A DNA stretch of 6,099 nucleotides from Pseudomonadota bacterium (GTDB lineage Bacteria; Pseudomonadota; Gammaproteobacteria; Burkholderiales; Methylophilaceae): contig JAKPIR010000303.1 of the NCBI GenBank assembly GCA_029549705.1, positions 1 through 6,099 on the forward strand, in the 5' to 3' direction. Numbering within the stretch: the first letter of the stretch is position 1; the number at the start of each line of letters is the position of its first letter. Made by a program: the position numbers and the translations under genes. Below, piece by piece: positions 5,694 through 6,099 of the stretch. The notes under the pieces were generated by a model. It was not told where the DNA came from and did no database searches. It saw nothing but the letters and a program-made list of their open reading frames with translations.

Positions 5694-5775
5694 AATTTCG
5701 GCCAGGAATAAGCGCTATGCTTTGATCGTGAATTGAACGTGTTATTCTAGCTAAGATTCACCCCAACCTTTTTAG

Positions 5776-5823
5776 ATGCTCTGGAAGCCCTATAGATAAA
5801 GGCATCTAGAGCATTATTTTTTT
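5776..5823 (+). terminator. Rho-independent terminator after ctaB
   Basis: Bases 5776-5789 pair with 5801-5814 in a 14-position stem with one G-T wobble and one A-A mismatch, around an 11-base AT-rich loop. TTA and then seven Ts (5817-5823) follow. The U-tract lies on the + strand side only, so it terminates the SURF1-ctaB transcript but does not obviously serve the convergent VanZ gene. It is 82 bases after the ctaB stop. Confidence 0.85.
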
Positions 5824-5835
5824 CTCGGCACAGTT

Positions 5836-6099
5836 TCACGCTTGTTTAAAATACAAAACCAGTTGCTTGCGTAACCAAAAAGCCACCATTAAGGCCAGCA
5901 CGCAGCCTGTTGCATCTGCTGCCCAATCATCTAAGCCGGCATGACGGCCGGGCACAAAAAGCTGATGAATCTCGTCTGCACCTCCCAGTGCCATCACCAT
6001 AATGCCCAGCAGTGCCAGCGGCAATCTGATAAAAGCAATTGCGCCAAGCAGGGTGAGGGTCGCAAAAAAGCTGAAATGCGCGACTTTATCCCACGGTGG
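5836..6099 (-). CDS. VanZ family protein (partial, N-terminus outside window)
   Basis: The reverse-strand frame stays open from the right edge to TGA at 5838-5836, giving 87 visible residues. Its start lies beyond 6099; a TTG at 6024 is internal, because the frame upstream still reads family-like sequence PPWDKVAHFSFFATLTLLG. The VanZ-like signatures are WDKVAHF near the visible N-terminus and DEIHQLFVPGRHAGLDDWAAD in the middle, flanked by hydrophobic helices, with a basic C-terminal tail. VanZ-family proteins are small polytopic membrane proteins; the founding member gives low-level teicoplanin resistance, but most homologues have no known function and the motif here does not indicate resistance. 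It is convergent with ctaB and probably unrelated to the oxidase. A classical SCO gene is often found at this place in related operons but is not seen here. Confidence 0.88.
   Translation of the reverse strand, partial: PPWDKVAHFSFFATLTLLGAIAFIRLPLALLGIMVMALGGADEIHQLFVPGRHAGLDDWAADATGCVLALMVAFWLRKQLVLYFKQA

Noticed and set aside
5694..5775. Possible promoter (TTTGAT at 5721, TATTCT at 5743) and small RNA ending at the ctaB terminator
   Set aside because: The elements match consensus poorly, and the terminator is adequately explained by ctaB; no RNA family is recognised.
1..6099. CRISPR arrays, tRNA/rRNA genes, insertion sequences or att sites
   Set aside because: I saw no spaced repeats, cloverleaf sequences, transposase motifs or paired terminal repeats.

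Overview
The window is a cytochrome c oxidase (aa3-type, heme-copper) structural and assembly locus, and every gene in it can be assigned. The order is ctaD (end) > small assembly microgene > ctaG/cox11 > ctaE/cox3 > [reverse-strand DUF2909 gene] > SURF1 > SCO-like thioredoxin-fold protein > ctaA/cox15 > ctaB/cox10. This is the arrangement familiar from Betaproteobacteria. The AT-leaning base composition (judged by eye) and the betaproteobacterial-type sequence motifs suggest a low-G+C member such as the Methylophilaceae/Nitrosomonadales. The class is well supported; the family is a guess.

Layout. Positions 1-189 are the C-terminal tail of subunit I. A perfect 11-bp hairpin without a U-tract follows. 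A 37-codon membrane microgene (275-388) overlaps ctaG by 13 bases. ctaE follows ctaG after a 97-base spacer that holds a 7-bp inverted repeat. A strong bidirectional terminator (about 1957-1993) separates ctaE from a reverse-strand two-TM gene (DUF2909 type), which is divergent from SURF1 across only 44 bases. A 79-base spacer with a possible promoter lies before the SCO-like gene, which is followed after one base by ctaA. ctaB follows ctaA and ends in a clear terminator (5776-5823). The last stretch is the C-terminal part of a reverse-strand VanZ-family gene running off the right edge.

How the genes work together. CtaB makes heme O from heme B and CtaA oxidises heme O to heme A. SURF1 helps deliver heme A to subunit I, CtaG (Cox11) supplies CuB to subunit I, and the SCO-like protein is a candidate for CuA or thiol handling on subunit II. 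CtaD and CtaE are catalytic and structural subunits. Subunit II (ctaC) is not in the window and presumably lies to the left.

I do not see a previously undescribed system. The points most worth a second look are the microgene overlapping ctaG, the SCO-like protein that lacks the usual SCO histidine in a locus with no classical SCO gene after ctaB, and the antisense DUF2909 gene inside the operon with its shared terminator and tight divergent spacer.
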